Source: Bacillota bacterium
GTDB taxonomy: Bacteria > Bacillota > Sulfobacillia > JAJZYS01 > JAJYTV01
DNA: 16,608 nt
Direction of reading: 5' to 3'
Assembly: GCA_021792885.1 (NCBI GenBank)
Contig: JAJYTV010000010.1
Coordinates: 1 to 16,608 of the forward strand
Below the pieces are notes generated by a model. The model was not told where the DNA came from and made no database searches. It saw nothing but the letters and a program-made list of their open reading frames with translations. Shown here piece after piece: positions 1 through 6,678 of the stretch. The translations under genes were made by a program, and so were the position numbers. The stretch's first letter is position 1; every line of letters starts with the position of its first letter.

Positions 1-1121
1 TTGACCACACGCTCGGCGACTCGACGGTCTGCGATGTGCCGGCCCCGGCTTCCCCAGGCATCACCTGGAGCGAGGACGGCGCATCGCTTCTCGCGATCGC
101 CTCGATCCGCGGCACGGCGCAGCTGTGCCGCTTCTCCCTCGCCACGGGCGACGTGGAGCAGCTGACCGAGGGGCACCATGTCGTGTACGACTACGCCGCC
201 TGCGGATCGCGCATGGCTCTCGCGCTCTCGACCCCGACCGACCCCGGCAACATCTACCTGCTCGAGGAGGGGGCGCTGCGCCGGCTCACCGACGTGAACC
301 GCGAGCTCTTCCAGGAGGTCGAGACGGCGGTGCCGGACTTCTTCGAGGCTCCTTCGGGCGGGGGGCACAGCGTCGACACGTGGGTGATCCGCCCGCTGCG
401 TGCGCCGCGGGGTGCGCGCGTGCCGACGGTGCTGATGATCCACGGCGGCCCGATGAGCATGTACTCGCATACCTACTTCTTCGAGTTCCAGCTGCTCGCG
501 GCGCAGGGCACGGGCGTCGTCTACACGAACCCGCGCGGATCGCAGGGCTACGGCCGGGCGTTCTGCGCTGCGATCCGCTACGAGTGGGGCAATCTCGACC
601 TCAAGGACATCTACACCGGGCTCGACGCCGCCATCGAGCGCAACGCCTGGATCGATGCGGATCGCCTCGGGGTCGGCGGCGGCTCCTACGGCGGCTACAT
701 GACCAACTGGATCATCGGGCATACGAACCGCTTCAAGGCGGCCGTGAGCGGGCGCTCGGTCGTCGACTGGCGCGCGATGATCGGCACGGGCGACGGGGGA
801 TGGGACTGGACGCGCCGCGCAGGCGGCGTGCCGCCGTGGGCCGACGACACGTGGTACCGCCAGCAGAGCCCGATCACCTACGTGGAACAGATCAACACGC
901 CGCTCCTGATCGAGAACCAGGAGGGCGATCTGCGCTGCCCGATCGAGCAGGGGATGATGCTCTACACGGCGGTCAAGTGGCTGGGCAAGGCGCCGGTGCG
1001 CTTCGTGCGCTACCCGGACGAGTTCCACGGGATGAACCGCACGGGCAAGCCGTGGAACCGGATCCACCGCCTTCGGGAGCTGAGCGACTGGTACCTGGAA
1101 TACCTGCAGACGGAGTCCTAG
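1..1121 (+). CDS. S9 family (prolyl oligopeptidase / acylaminoacyl-peptidase-like) serine peptidase, 5'-truncated
   Basis: The reading frame (codons starting at position 3) is open from the window edge to TAG at 1119-1121, so the start lies upstream; the GTG at 36 is internal. The visible part holds the end of the beta-propeller (ITWSEDG..., a WD-like blade) and the whole alpha/beta-hydrolase domain. Family signatures in order are HGGP (oxyanion region), NPRGSQGYG, the nucleophile elbow GGGSYGGYM (Ser codon 684-686), EGDLRCP with the catalytic Asp (927-929), and EFHGM with the catalytic His (1026-1028). The full triad is present, so this should be an active serine peptidase cleaving short peptides or N-blocked residues, probably in the cytoplasm, although the N-terminus that would show a signal peptide is missing. 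The hydrolase domain most resembles the acylaminoacyl-peptidase branch; exact substrate is not deducible. The MBL gene follows after 39 nt in the same direction and may share its transcript. Confidence 0.93.
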   Translation, partial: DHTLGDSTVCDVPAPASPGITWSEDGASLLAIASIRGTAQLCRFSLATGDVEQLTEGHHVVYDYAACGSRMALALSTPTDPGNIYLLEEGALRRLTDVNRELFQEVETAVPDFFEAPSGGGHSVDTWVIRPLRAPRGARVPTVLMIHGGPMSMYSHTYFFEFQLLAAQGTGVVYTNPRGSQGYGRAFCAAIRYEWGNLDLKDIYTGLDAAIERNAWIDADRLGVGGGSYGGYMTNWIIGHTNRFKAAVSGRSVVDWRAMIGTGDGGWDWTRRAGGVPPWADDTWYRQQSPITYVEQINTPLLIENQEGDLRCPIEQGMMLYTAVKWLGKAPVRFVRYPDEFHGMNRTGKPWNRIHRLRELSDWYLEYLQTES

Positions 1122-1160
1122 GCGGGAGCGGCCCGCCGAGACGCAGGAAGGGGGAGGACC

Positions 1161-2063
1161 GTGGCAGGGCTGCGCGACGGGGACTTCTTCACGCTGCAGG
1201 AGGTCGCTTTGGGCGTCTTCGCCGCGATTGCGAAGCGGGGCAGCGGGGCGGGGTCGAACGCAGGCATCGTCGACCTGGGCGGCGCGGCGCTCGTCTTCGA
1301 TGCCATGATGACGCCGTCGGCCGGGGCGGCGCTGCGGGCTGCGGCCGAAGAGGTCACGGGCGGACGAGTCCGTTACCTCGTGCTGAGCCACCGCGACTAC
1401 GACCACGTGATGGGTGCCCAGGCATTCCCCGACGCGGTCGTGATCGCCACCGGGACGACCGACGCGGTGATGCGCCGCCGCGTCGGGAGCGTCCTCTCCT
1501 CGAGCGAGGAGGAGCGCAAGGAGCTCCTCGAGGGCAGCGCCCGGCAGGTGGAGGAGGCGCAGAGCGCGGAACTGCGGCGCGAGCGCGCAGGCTTCTACGC
1601 CGACTTTGCAGCACTGCTCGCCCAGCACGCGGCGCTCGCCCCGCACTACCCGGAACTCCTCTTCGAGCGCAGCCTGACGATCGCGGGCGCACGCCGGCGC
1701 GTCGAGCTGCTGGCCGCCGGGGCGCTCCATACCGAGAGCGACGCGGTCCTGTGGCTGCGTGAGGACGGCGTGCTGTTCTCCGGAGACCTGATCCAAGTGC
1801 AGAACCACCCGGCGGTCCGCTGCGGCAGGCCCGGGGAGTGGGACGGGGTCCTGCAGCAGGTCGCGCAGCTTGCGCCGCGCGTGGTCGTGCCGGGCCACGG
1901 GCCGCTGGGCGGCCCCGCGGCGATCGAGGAGACCCGTCGCTACTTCGCGCAGCTTCCCGCGATGACGACGGAGGAGCTCCTCGTGGAGCCCTTCCAGAGT
2001 TGGGCGGCGCGCGATGTGTGGCGCCAGAACCTGCACTACCTGCAGAGCTTGCAGCAGGACTAG
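1161..2063 (+). CDS. MBL-fold (metallo-beta-lactamase superfamily) metallohydrolase
   Basis: This 300-residue protein starts at GTG 1161, preceded by a purine-rich GGGGGAGG Shine-Dalgarno site. It shows the MBL order of metal-ligand motifs: LSHRDYDH at residues 76-82 (ligand loop H77-x-D79-x-D81-H82), GALHTESD with H190, FSGDL with D209, and VPGHGPLGG with H246. The usual loop is HxHxDH; here the second His is Asp (HxDxDH), a variant I recall from some MBL subfamilies, so metal binding is probably kept but altered. There is no signal peptide or membrane segment, so it is likely cytoplasmic. The helical stretch at about 112-150 is Glu/Arg-rich. It lies 39 nt after the S9 peptidase and is closed by a hairpin at 2079-2117. 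Substrate is unknown; glyoxalase-II-like, lactonase or other hydrolase roles are all possible. Confidence 0.88.
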   Translation: MAGLRDGDFFTLQEVALGVFAAIAKRGSGAGSNAGIVDLGGAALVFDAMMTPSAGAALRAAAEEVTGGRVRYLVLSHRDYDHVMGAQAFPDAVVIATGTTDAVMRRRVGSVLSSSEEERKELLEGSARQVEEAQSAELRRERAGFYADFAALLAQHAALAPHYPELLFERSLTIAGARRRVELLAAGALHTESDAVLWLREDGVLFSGDLIQVQNHPAVRCGRPGEWDGVLQQVAQLAPRVVVPGHGPLGGPAAIEETRRYFAQLPAMTTEELLVEPFQSWAARDVWRQNLHYLQSLQQD

Positions 2064-2078
2064 ACCCGGTCCGAGAAC

Positions 2079-2117
2079 GCAGGGCGGGAGGGACCCGAGG
2101 GGTCCATCCCGCCCTGC
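2079..2117. terminator. Hairpin between convergent genes (candidate bidirectional terminator)
   Basis: Two 17-nt arms (2079-2095 and 2101-2117) pair except for one G-A mismatch, around a 5-nt loop (CGAGG). It fills most of the 63-bp gap between the MBL gene stop (2063) and the stop of the converging synthetase fusion (2127-2129). There is no clean T-tract on either side, so it is intrinsic-terminator-like rather than textbook. Position and stem strength argue for transcription ending or transcript 3'-end protection in both directions. Confidence 0.65.
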
Positions 2118-2126
2118 TTCGTGATG

Positions 2127-4733
2127 TCAGGCGATCTCCGCCATGTTCGCCACCTCGCGCAGGATGGCGACAGGGGTCTGCTCGTGACCTTGCCCGAGCG
2201 GGTTGTCGAGCAGGAGGCGGCGCACCCGGTCCGGGTCGACGCCGGGGCTGTGCCCGAGGATGTTGACGGAGATGTCGTTCGCGTCGATGATCGCGACCCC
2301 GATCCCGTCGCCGAGGGCGGCGGCGAGGTCCCGCGCCACACCGGAGGGGTTCTCGGGCGCGAGCTTCGCGTGGCCGTTGTAGGGCGGGATCGTCCCGCTC
2401 GTCGGCCCGTCGATCGCGGAGGCCCGCGTGCCGAGCATCTCGTAGAAGACGCCCTTGCGGCCGAGTGCCCTGGCGATGGCCGCGACGCCCGCCGCGACGA
2501 GGATGCGCGTCGCGCCGACCTCGCGGATCGCGAGCTCCATCGTCTCGGGGATGCCGAGTCCGATGCCGTGCTGCGTCTTGTGCACGTAGCGGGTGAGGAA
2601 GCGCGCGAGCGGTCGCGGCCGGATCTCCGACACGGGGAAGGAGCGGCCCTGGCTGATCGCGACGATCTTCTCGCTGATCGCGACCACGTCGCCCGGAGCG
2701 AGCTGGCCGCGCAGCGACTCCTCGAGGATGCGTTGCAGGTCGTCGCGCGCCTGCACGAGCGGGGTCCGCACCGGCGCGCGCAGGTAGGCGCGGCCGTCCG
2801 CGACGGCGAAGAGGTGGCGCCCCGCATTCGGCCGGTAGCGCGCGCACAGATCCTGCGCCGCCTGCCCGGCGCGCGCCGCGAACGCCTCGTCGCCGACGCG
2901 GGTGAAGTCCCGCCGCTCCTCGCCGGTCGGGGCGCCCCCTTCGAAGTAGACGCGCAGCCAGAGCTCGAGGTTGATCACGCGCCAGAAGAAGAGGCTCGAC
3001 TCGACCTTGCCCTGCGCGGCGTCGCGGAACGCGTCGGCGATCTGCGCGCCGTTCCAGTAAGGGCGCAGGTGGAACATCGGCGAGCGGAAGAGGCCTTCGA
3101 ACACGGCGCGCCGGGCGAAGAGCCAGCGCGACTCCGGGGTCGTGAACCCGACCTTCCAGCGGCGCAGACGGATCTTGTCCGGCAGGAGTCCCCGCATGCT
3201 CTCGCGCAGCAGGATGCGGCTCCAGCCGTCGCGGATGATCTGCGACTCGGGAAGGTGCAGGATCGCCTCGACGAGCTGCTGGTCGAGGTAGGGAACGCGC
3301 GATTCGATCGAGTGAGCCATCGAGTTGCGGTCCTCGTAGCGCAGGAGGGCCGGCAGGCTGTAGGTCGTGACGTCCTGCAGCAGGCGCTCCTTGAGGTTGT
3401 CGTCGGGGCGCGTGTCGAGGGGGCGGCTGCAGCGCGAGGCGAACTCCTGGCGCAGGAGGCTCCCAATCGGCAGCCCCTTGCGGCGGTTTCCGAGGCTGCG
3501 CCGCACGACCGGCCAGAGCACGTCGCGGGCCGCAAGGCCCTCGCGCAGGAGGGCGCCCAGGCGGCGCTCGCGCCACAGCTGGCGCAGGTACACCATCTGG
3601 TAGGGGACGTAGCCGGCGAGCAGCTCGTCTCCACCCTGCCCGTCGAGCACGACCTTGACCTGCGTGCGCGCCGTGCGCATCACGCACCACTGGGCGTAGG
3701 GCCCGGTGGAGACGACGGGCTCGTCCAGGAACCAGACGAGATCCGCCATCTCCTTCACGAACTCCTTCGAGAGCGGGTGGGTATAGAGGGTGTCGGCACC
3801 GGTCGCCGCGACCTCGGTCTCGATGTACTCGCGCTCGTCGATCGGGTCGTTGTCGAAGACCGCCGAGAACGTCTTGACGCGGCCGCGCAGGGACTGCGCG
3901 TCGGGCACCTGGCTGCGCAGGAGGTCTGTCATCAGGGAAACGATCGTCGAGGAGTCGAGGCCGCCCGAGAGCGCGGCGCCGACCGGCACGTCGGCGATCA
4001 GGCGCCGCTCGACGGACAGGCGGAAGAGATCCTGGAACGCCTCGGGCGTCAGCGGGCGGTCGCGCCCGAGCTCCGGCTGCCAGTACCGCTCCTGGGACAC
4101 GACCTCGCCGCCCTCGATCACGATATGGGTCGCGGAGGGCACGTGCAGGATGCCTTCGAAGAACGTCTCGCGGCGGTGGTCGTGCAGTCCGCGCACGAGG
4201 TACTCGTAGACGGACTGCTCGTCGACACCGCGGCGCAGCGCGCCGTCCTGCCAGAGCGCCTTGATCTCCGAGCCGAACAGGATCCTGCCGCCGCTGCGGA
4301 CGTAGTAGAGCGGCTTGATCCCGAAGTGGTCCCGCGCCAGGACGAGCCGCTTGCGGGGGAGGTCGGCGATCGCCACCGCCCACATTCCGTTCAGGTGGGC
4401 GAAGCAGTCGGGTCCCCACTGCTCGTAGCCGTGCACGATCACTTCGGTGTCGGACTCGGTGCGGAACACGTGCCCGAGCGCCTGGAGCTCCTCGCGCACC
4501 TCCCGGTAGTTGTAGACCTCGCCGTTGTACACCACCTGTACGGTGGCGTCCTCGTTCGTCATCGGCTGGTGCCCGCCGGCGATGTCGATGATGCTCAGCC
4601 GGCGCATGCCGATGCTCATCTCCGGACACTCGAAGTAGCCGTGGTCGTCAGGGCCTCGGTGGTAGATCGCGCTCGTCATGCGCCCGAGAAGGTCGCTGTC
4701 CGGAGGTCCGAAGAAACCGGCGATCCCGCACAA
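2127..4733 (-). CDS. Asparagine synthetase (glutamine-hydrolysing) fused to a C-terminal CofE-like F420-0:glutamate-ligase-family domain
   Basis: One uninterrupted ORF of 868 residues. I place the start at the TTG at 4733-4731 because the next codon is the Cys of the CGIAGF N-terminus; removal of Met exposes Cys2 as the glutaminase nucleophile. A G-run (4745-4750) sits 11 nt upstream. The frame stays open to 4964, but those 77 codons do not resemble the family. Domains: class II glutamine amidotransferase at about 2-200 (RGPDD 26-30, YNGEVYN 69-75, ESDTEV 93-98); AsnB synthetase at about 225-600 with the PP-loop SGGLDSS (256-262), DGQGGDE (364-370) and ESRVPYLD (477-484). AsnB alone makes asparagine from aspartate, glutamine and ATP. 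Residues about 636-868 form an F420_ligase-like domain: GDVVAISEKIVAISQGR (681-697), HGIGLGIPETMEL (722-734), SGTIPPYN (779-786), NPLGQGHEQTP (844-854). I do not see the GVDxSN-type motif of canonical CofE/FbiB, so F420 synthesis is not implied. The gene stands alone on this strand. The amidotransferase call is firm; the joint product is unknown. Confidence 0.9.
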   Translation of the reverse strand: MCGIAGFFGPPDSDLLGRMTSAIYHRGPDDHGYFECPEMSIGMRRLSIIDIAGGHQPMTNEDATVQVVYNGEVYNYREVREELQALGHVFRTESDTEVIVHGYEQWGPDCFAHLNGMWAVAIADLPRKRLVLARDHFGIKPLYYVRSGGRILFGSEIKALWQDGALRRGVDEQSVYEYLVRGLHDHRRETFFEGILHVPSATHIVIEGGEVVSQERYWQPELGRDRPLTPEAFQDLFRLSVERRLIADVPVGAALSGGLDSSTIVSLMTDLLRSQVPDAQSLRGRVKTFSAVFDNDPIDEREYIETEVAATGADTLYTHPLSKEFVKEMADLVWFLDEPVVSTGPYAQWCVMRTARTQVKVVLDGQGGDELLAGYVPYQMVYLRQLWRERRLGALLREGLAARDVLWPVVRRSLGNRRKGLPIGSLLRQEFASRCSRPLDTRPDDNLKERLLQDVTTYSLPALLRYEDRNSMAHSIESRVPYLDQQLVEAILHLPESQIIRDGWSRILLRESMRGLLPDKIRLRRWKVGFTTPESRWLFARRAVFEGLFRSPMFHLRPYWNGAQIADAFRDAAQGKVESSLFFWRVINLELWLRVYFEGGAPTGEERRDFTRVGDEAFAARAGQAAQDLCARYRPNAGRHLFAVADGRAYLRAPVRTPLVQARDDLQRILEESLRGQLAPGDVVAISEKIVAISQGRSFPVSEIRPRPLARFLTRYVHKTQHGIGLGIPETMELAIREVGATRILVAAGVAAIARALGRKGVFYEMLGTRASAIDGPTSGTIPPYNGHAKLAPENPSGVARDLAAALGDGIGVAIIDANDISVNILGHSPGVDPDRVRRLLLDNPLGQGHEQTPVAILREVANMAEIA

Positions 4734-4948
4734 GCCGAACAATACCCCCCAGTGGCGGCGCAAGCCCTGCCCCTTTTGCAATCCTACAAAGAATAACCGA
4801 TTCCCGCAGGCGGCTGCATCCCCTGCAGGCTGGCCGTGGCACCATTCTCGCCATGTCGGCGGGGCGGCAACGGCCCGATTGCGGGCAAGTGCTTGCGGGC
4901 GCAGGTCTGGCGGTGTACCGTATGAACGGTTTCCAGGGGAGGGATCGC
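4734..4948. promoter_or_regulatory. Divergent intergenic region between the synthetase fusion and the permease cassette
   Basis: This 215-bp gap must carry both divergent promoters. An AT-rich island (about 4774-4804) stands out in GC-rich surroundings; on the minus strand it contains TATTCT (4795-4790) as a possible -10 for the synthetase fusion, without a convincing -35. On the plus strand TTGCGG (4893-4898) and TACCGT (4916-4921) are 17 bp apart and would place a start just ahead of the permease Shine-Dalgarno site, but each matches consensus at only 3 of 6 positions. The octamer TTGCGGGC occurs twice (4879-4886 and 4893-4900), 14 bp apart, overlapping this candidate -35. These promoter assignments are weak. 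Confidence 0.3.
4936..4943 (+). promoter_or_regulatory. Shine-Dalgarno site that fixes the permease start
   Basis: GGGGAGGG ends 5 nt before GTG 4949. In-frame alternatives at 4922 (ATG) and 4853 (ATG) lie before this site and lack a comparable one, so GTG 4949 is preferred; the short basic/acidic N-terminus it gives also fits the family better. Confidence 0.7.
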
Positions 4949-6508
4949 GTGGCGGAAGAAGCATCGAGCGACGGGCAACTTCGGCGCGACGTAACCGTCT
5001 GGGGCTCGTTCATGTGGGGTTACGCCGACGTCGGCGCCGACATCTACACGGCGCTCGGCCTTGTCGCCGGCGCGGCGATGGGCGCGACGCCGGTCGCGTT
5101 CGCCGTCGCAGGCATCGTCTACCTTCTCGTGGGACTCGCCTACACCGAACTCGCATCGAGCTACCCGGTGGCGGGCGGCGGGCAGTATTTCACCCTGCGC
5201 GGCATCGGGGACTTCTGGGGATTCGTCTGCGGGGCCGCACTGCTGCTCGACTACACGATCGACATCTCGCTCTTCGCGGTGTCCTCGTCCGGCTACTTCA
5301 ACTTCTTCCTGCCGGCCCTCGGCGTGCGCATCGCGGACTTCGCCGTGGCGATCGGCCCCTTCCAGGGCGTGAACCTTCTGTGGCTCGGCGAGACCCTCGC
5401 CATCATCGTCTTCCTTGTCGTGATCAACGTCATTGGCATCAAGATCTCCTCGCGGCTCAACGAGGTGCTCGGCGTCCTGGCGATCATCGGCCAGGTCGTG
5501 ATCGTTCTCTTCGGCTTCGTCTTCGCCTGGGACCCCAACATGATGCTCGCGCAGATCACGCTGCACTTCCCGAGCCTGCACAACTTCATGTACGGCTCCT
5601 CGCTCGCGATCATCTCGTTCGTGGGCCTCGAATCGATCTCGCAGGTCTCGCAGGAGACGCGCAGGCCGGCGACGATCGTACCGCGCACCTCGATCTCGCT
5701 CGTCTTCAACGTACTGATCTTCGCGCTCGCGTTCTCGGTGCTCGGCATGGGCCTTCTGCCCTGGCAGGTGCTGGCGCAGCACGCCGGCGACCCGATCGCG
5801 GTCGTGGCGCAGAAGATCCCGATCATCGGCGTGGTCGCCGCCCCGATGACGGCCCTGATCGGCGGGCTGATCGTGCTGATCTCCTCGAACTCCGGCGTGA
5901 TGTCCGCGTCGCGGCTCACCTACTCGATGAGCACCTTCAGCCTCCTGCCGAAGTGGTTCAACGCGGTACACCCGCGCTACCACACGCCGCACCGCACGAT
6001 CCTCGTGTTCTCCGCCGTCGCGATGGTCGAGGCGGTCTTCGCCTTCATGACGAGCGAGGCGATGAACACCCTCGGCAACATGTACGCCTTCGGCGCGACC
6101 GCGGGCTACATGCTCGTCTTCATCGCGCTGATCGTCCTGCGCTTCAAGGACCCCTACTCGCCGCGCCCCTACCGCATGCCGCTCAATTTCAAGCTGCAGA
6201 ACAAGGAAGGCCGCGCGCCCGTCCAGTTCCCGCTGCTCGCGGTCTTCGGCTTCCTCGGCGTCGCGACGATCCTCTTCGAGGTCATCCTGACGCACAAGAT
6301 CGGGCGCATCGCGGGCCCCGCGTGGATCATCGTGATGCTCGTGATCTACTTCATCTACCGCCAAAAGGAGCGCCTGCCGCGCTTCGGCAGCGTGAAGCGC
6401 GACTGGGAGGACGCGCAGCGCAAGGTGCTGCGCGAGGCGGAGGAGTACGAGCTCCTGAGCGAGTACGAGGCGGCGCTCGCCGCGCGGGATGGGGAGGCGC
6501 AGGCGTGA
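4949..6508 (+). CDS. APC-superfamily amino acid permease
   Basis: A 519-residue polytopic membrane protein with roughly 12 or more hydrophobic helices, a cytoplasmic N-terminus and a charged, helical C-terminal tail (about 470-519). Features of the amino acid/polyamine/organocation transporters include the first helix beginning at VTVWGSFMWGYADVGADIY, the VAGGGQYFTLR segment after helix 2, and the cytoplasmic loop SQVSQETRRPATIVPR after the substrate-site helix. In helix 1 the common GSGIF-type break is GADIY (about 29-33), with acidic residues D27 and D31 inside the helix, which may alter substrate or ion coupling. It probably imports an amino acid or related amine with a cation; the substrate cannot be read from sequence. 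The stop codon overlaps the next gene's GTG (GTGA), and the third gene starts inside the second's stop, so this is one translationally coupled cassette. Confidence 0.92.
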   Translation: MAEEASSDGQLRRDVTVWGSFMWGYADVGADIYTALGLVAGAAMGATPVAFAVAGIVYLLVGLAYTELASSYPVAGGGQYFTLRGIGDFWGFVCGAALLLDYTIDISLFAVSSSGYFNFFLPALGVRIADFAVAIGPFQGVNLLWLGETLAIIVFLVVINVIGIKISSRLNEVLGVLAIIGQVVIVLFGFVFAWDPNMMLAQITLHFPSLHNFMYGSSLAIISFVGLESISQVSQETRRPATIVPRTSISLVFNVLIFALAFSVLGMGLLPWQVLAQHAGDPIAVVAQKIPIIGVVAAPMTALIGGLIVLISSNSGVMSASRLTYSMSTFSLLPKWFNAVHPRYHTPHRTILVFSAVAMVEAVFAFMTSEAMNTLGNMYAFGATAGYMLVFIALIVLRFKDPYSPRPYRMPLNFKLQNKEGRAPVQFPLLAVFGFLGVATILFEVILTHKIGRIAGPAWIIVMLVIYFIYRQKERLPRFGSVKRDWEDAQRKVLREAEEYELLSEYEAALAARDGEAQA

Positions 6509-6678
6509 GGCGCCGTTTCGTCGCGGTGATCGGGATCGTCGCGCTGCTCCTCGGGGCCGTCATCCTGGTCCGCGGGCTCACCGAGCACGCGTCCGCGCTC
6601 TACGATACGTTCGGCGTGCTCTTCCTCGCCCTCGGCGCCGCCCGCATCTACGAACTGCGCAAGGGGAGGAGTCGCTGA
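6505..6678 (+). CDS. Small two-helix membrane protein (57 aa), unknown function
   Basis: GTG 6505 overlaps the permease stop by 4 nt (GTGA), with GGGGAGG about 7 nt upstream inside the permease gene. The product is 57 residues: a basic start (MRRRF), a hydrophobic helix at about 5-22, a short polar turn (RGLTEHAS, 23-30), a second hydrophobic helix at about 31-47, and a basic end (RIYELRKGRSR). This predicts a hairpin with both ends in the cytoplasm. I do not recognise a family. Its coupling to a transporter and to a membrane-anchored USP protein suggests an accessory subunit. Coding is supported by overlaps on both sides, continuous frame and G/C-rich third positions. It could be mistaken for the tail of an overlapping longer ORF in the same frame that starts well upstream; that ORF is a shadow of the permease. 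Confidence 0.8.
   Translation: MRRRFVAVIGIVALLLGAVILVRGLTEHASALYDTFGVLFLALGAARIYELRKGRSR

Noticed and set aside
2127..2900. Evidence for a coenzyme F420 biosynthesis locus
   Set aside because: The domain lacks the canonical CofE/FbiB motif wording I would expect, and no cofC, cofD, cofG/H or F420-dependent enzyme gene is visible in the window.
1354..4629. 1,091-codon minus-strand open frame
   Set aside because: It overlaps the synthetase fusion in another frame and the MBL gene in antisense; the composition is low-complexity Arg/Ala/Pro, so it is a shadow.
2121..4796. 891-codon plus-strand open frame opposite the synthetase fusion
   Set aside because: Antisense shadow with Asp/Val/Arg/Glu-biased sequence and no domain; the minus-strand frame has complete AsnB motifs.
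4734..4964. N-terminal 77-codon extension of the synthetase fusion
   Set aside because: The class II amidotransferase mechanism needs Cys as residue 2 after the start codon. The extension shows no family similarity and would bury the nucleophile. It also overlaps the start of the divergent permease gene.
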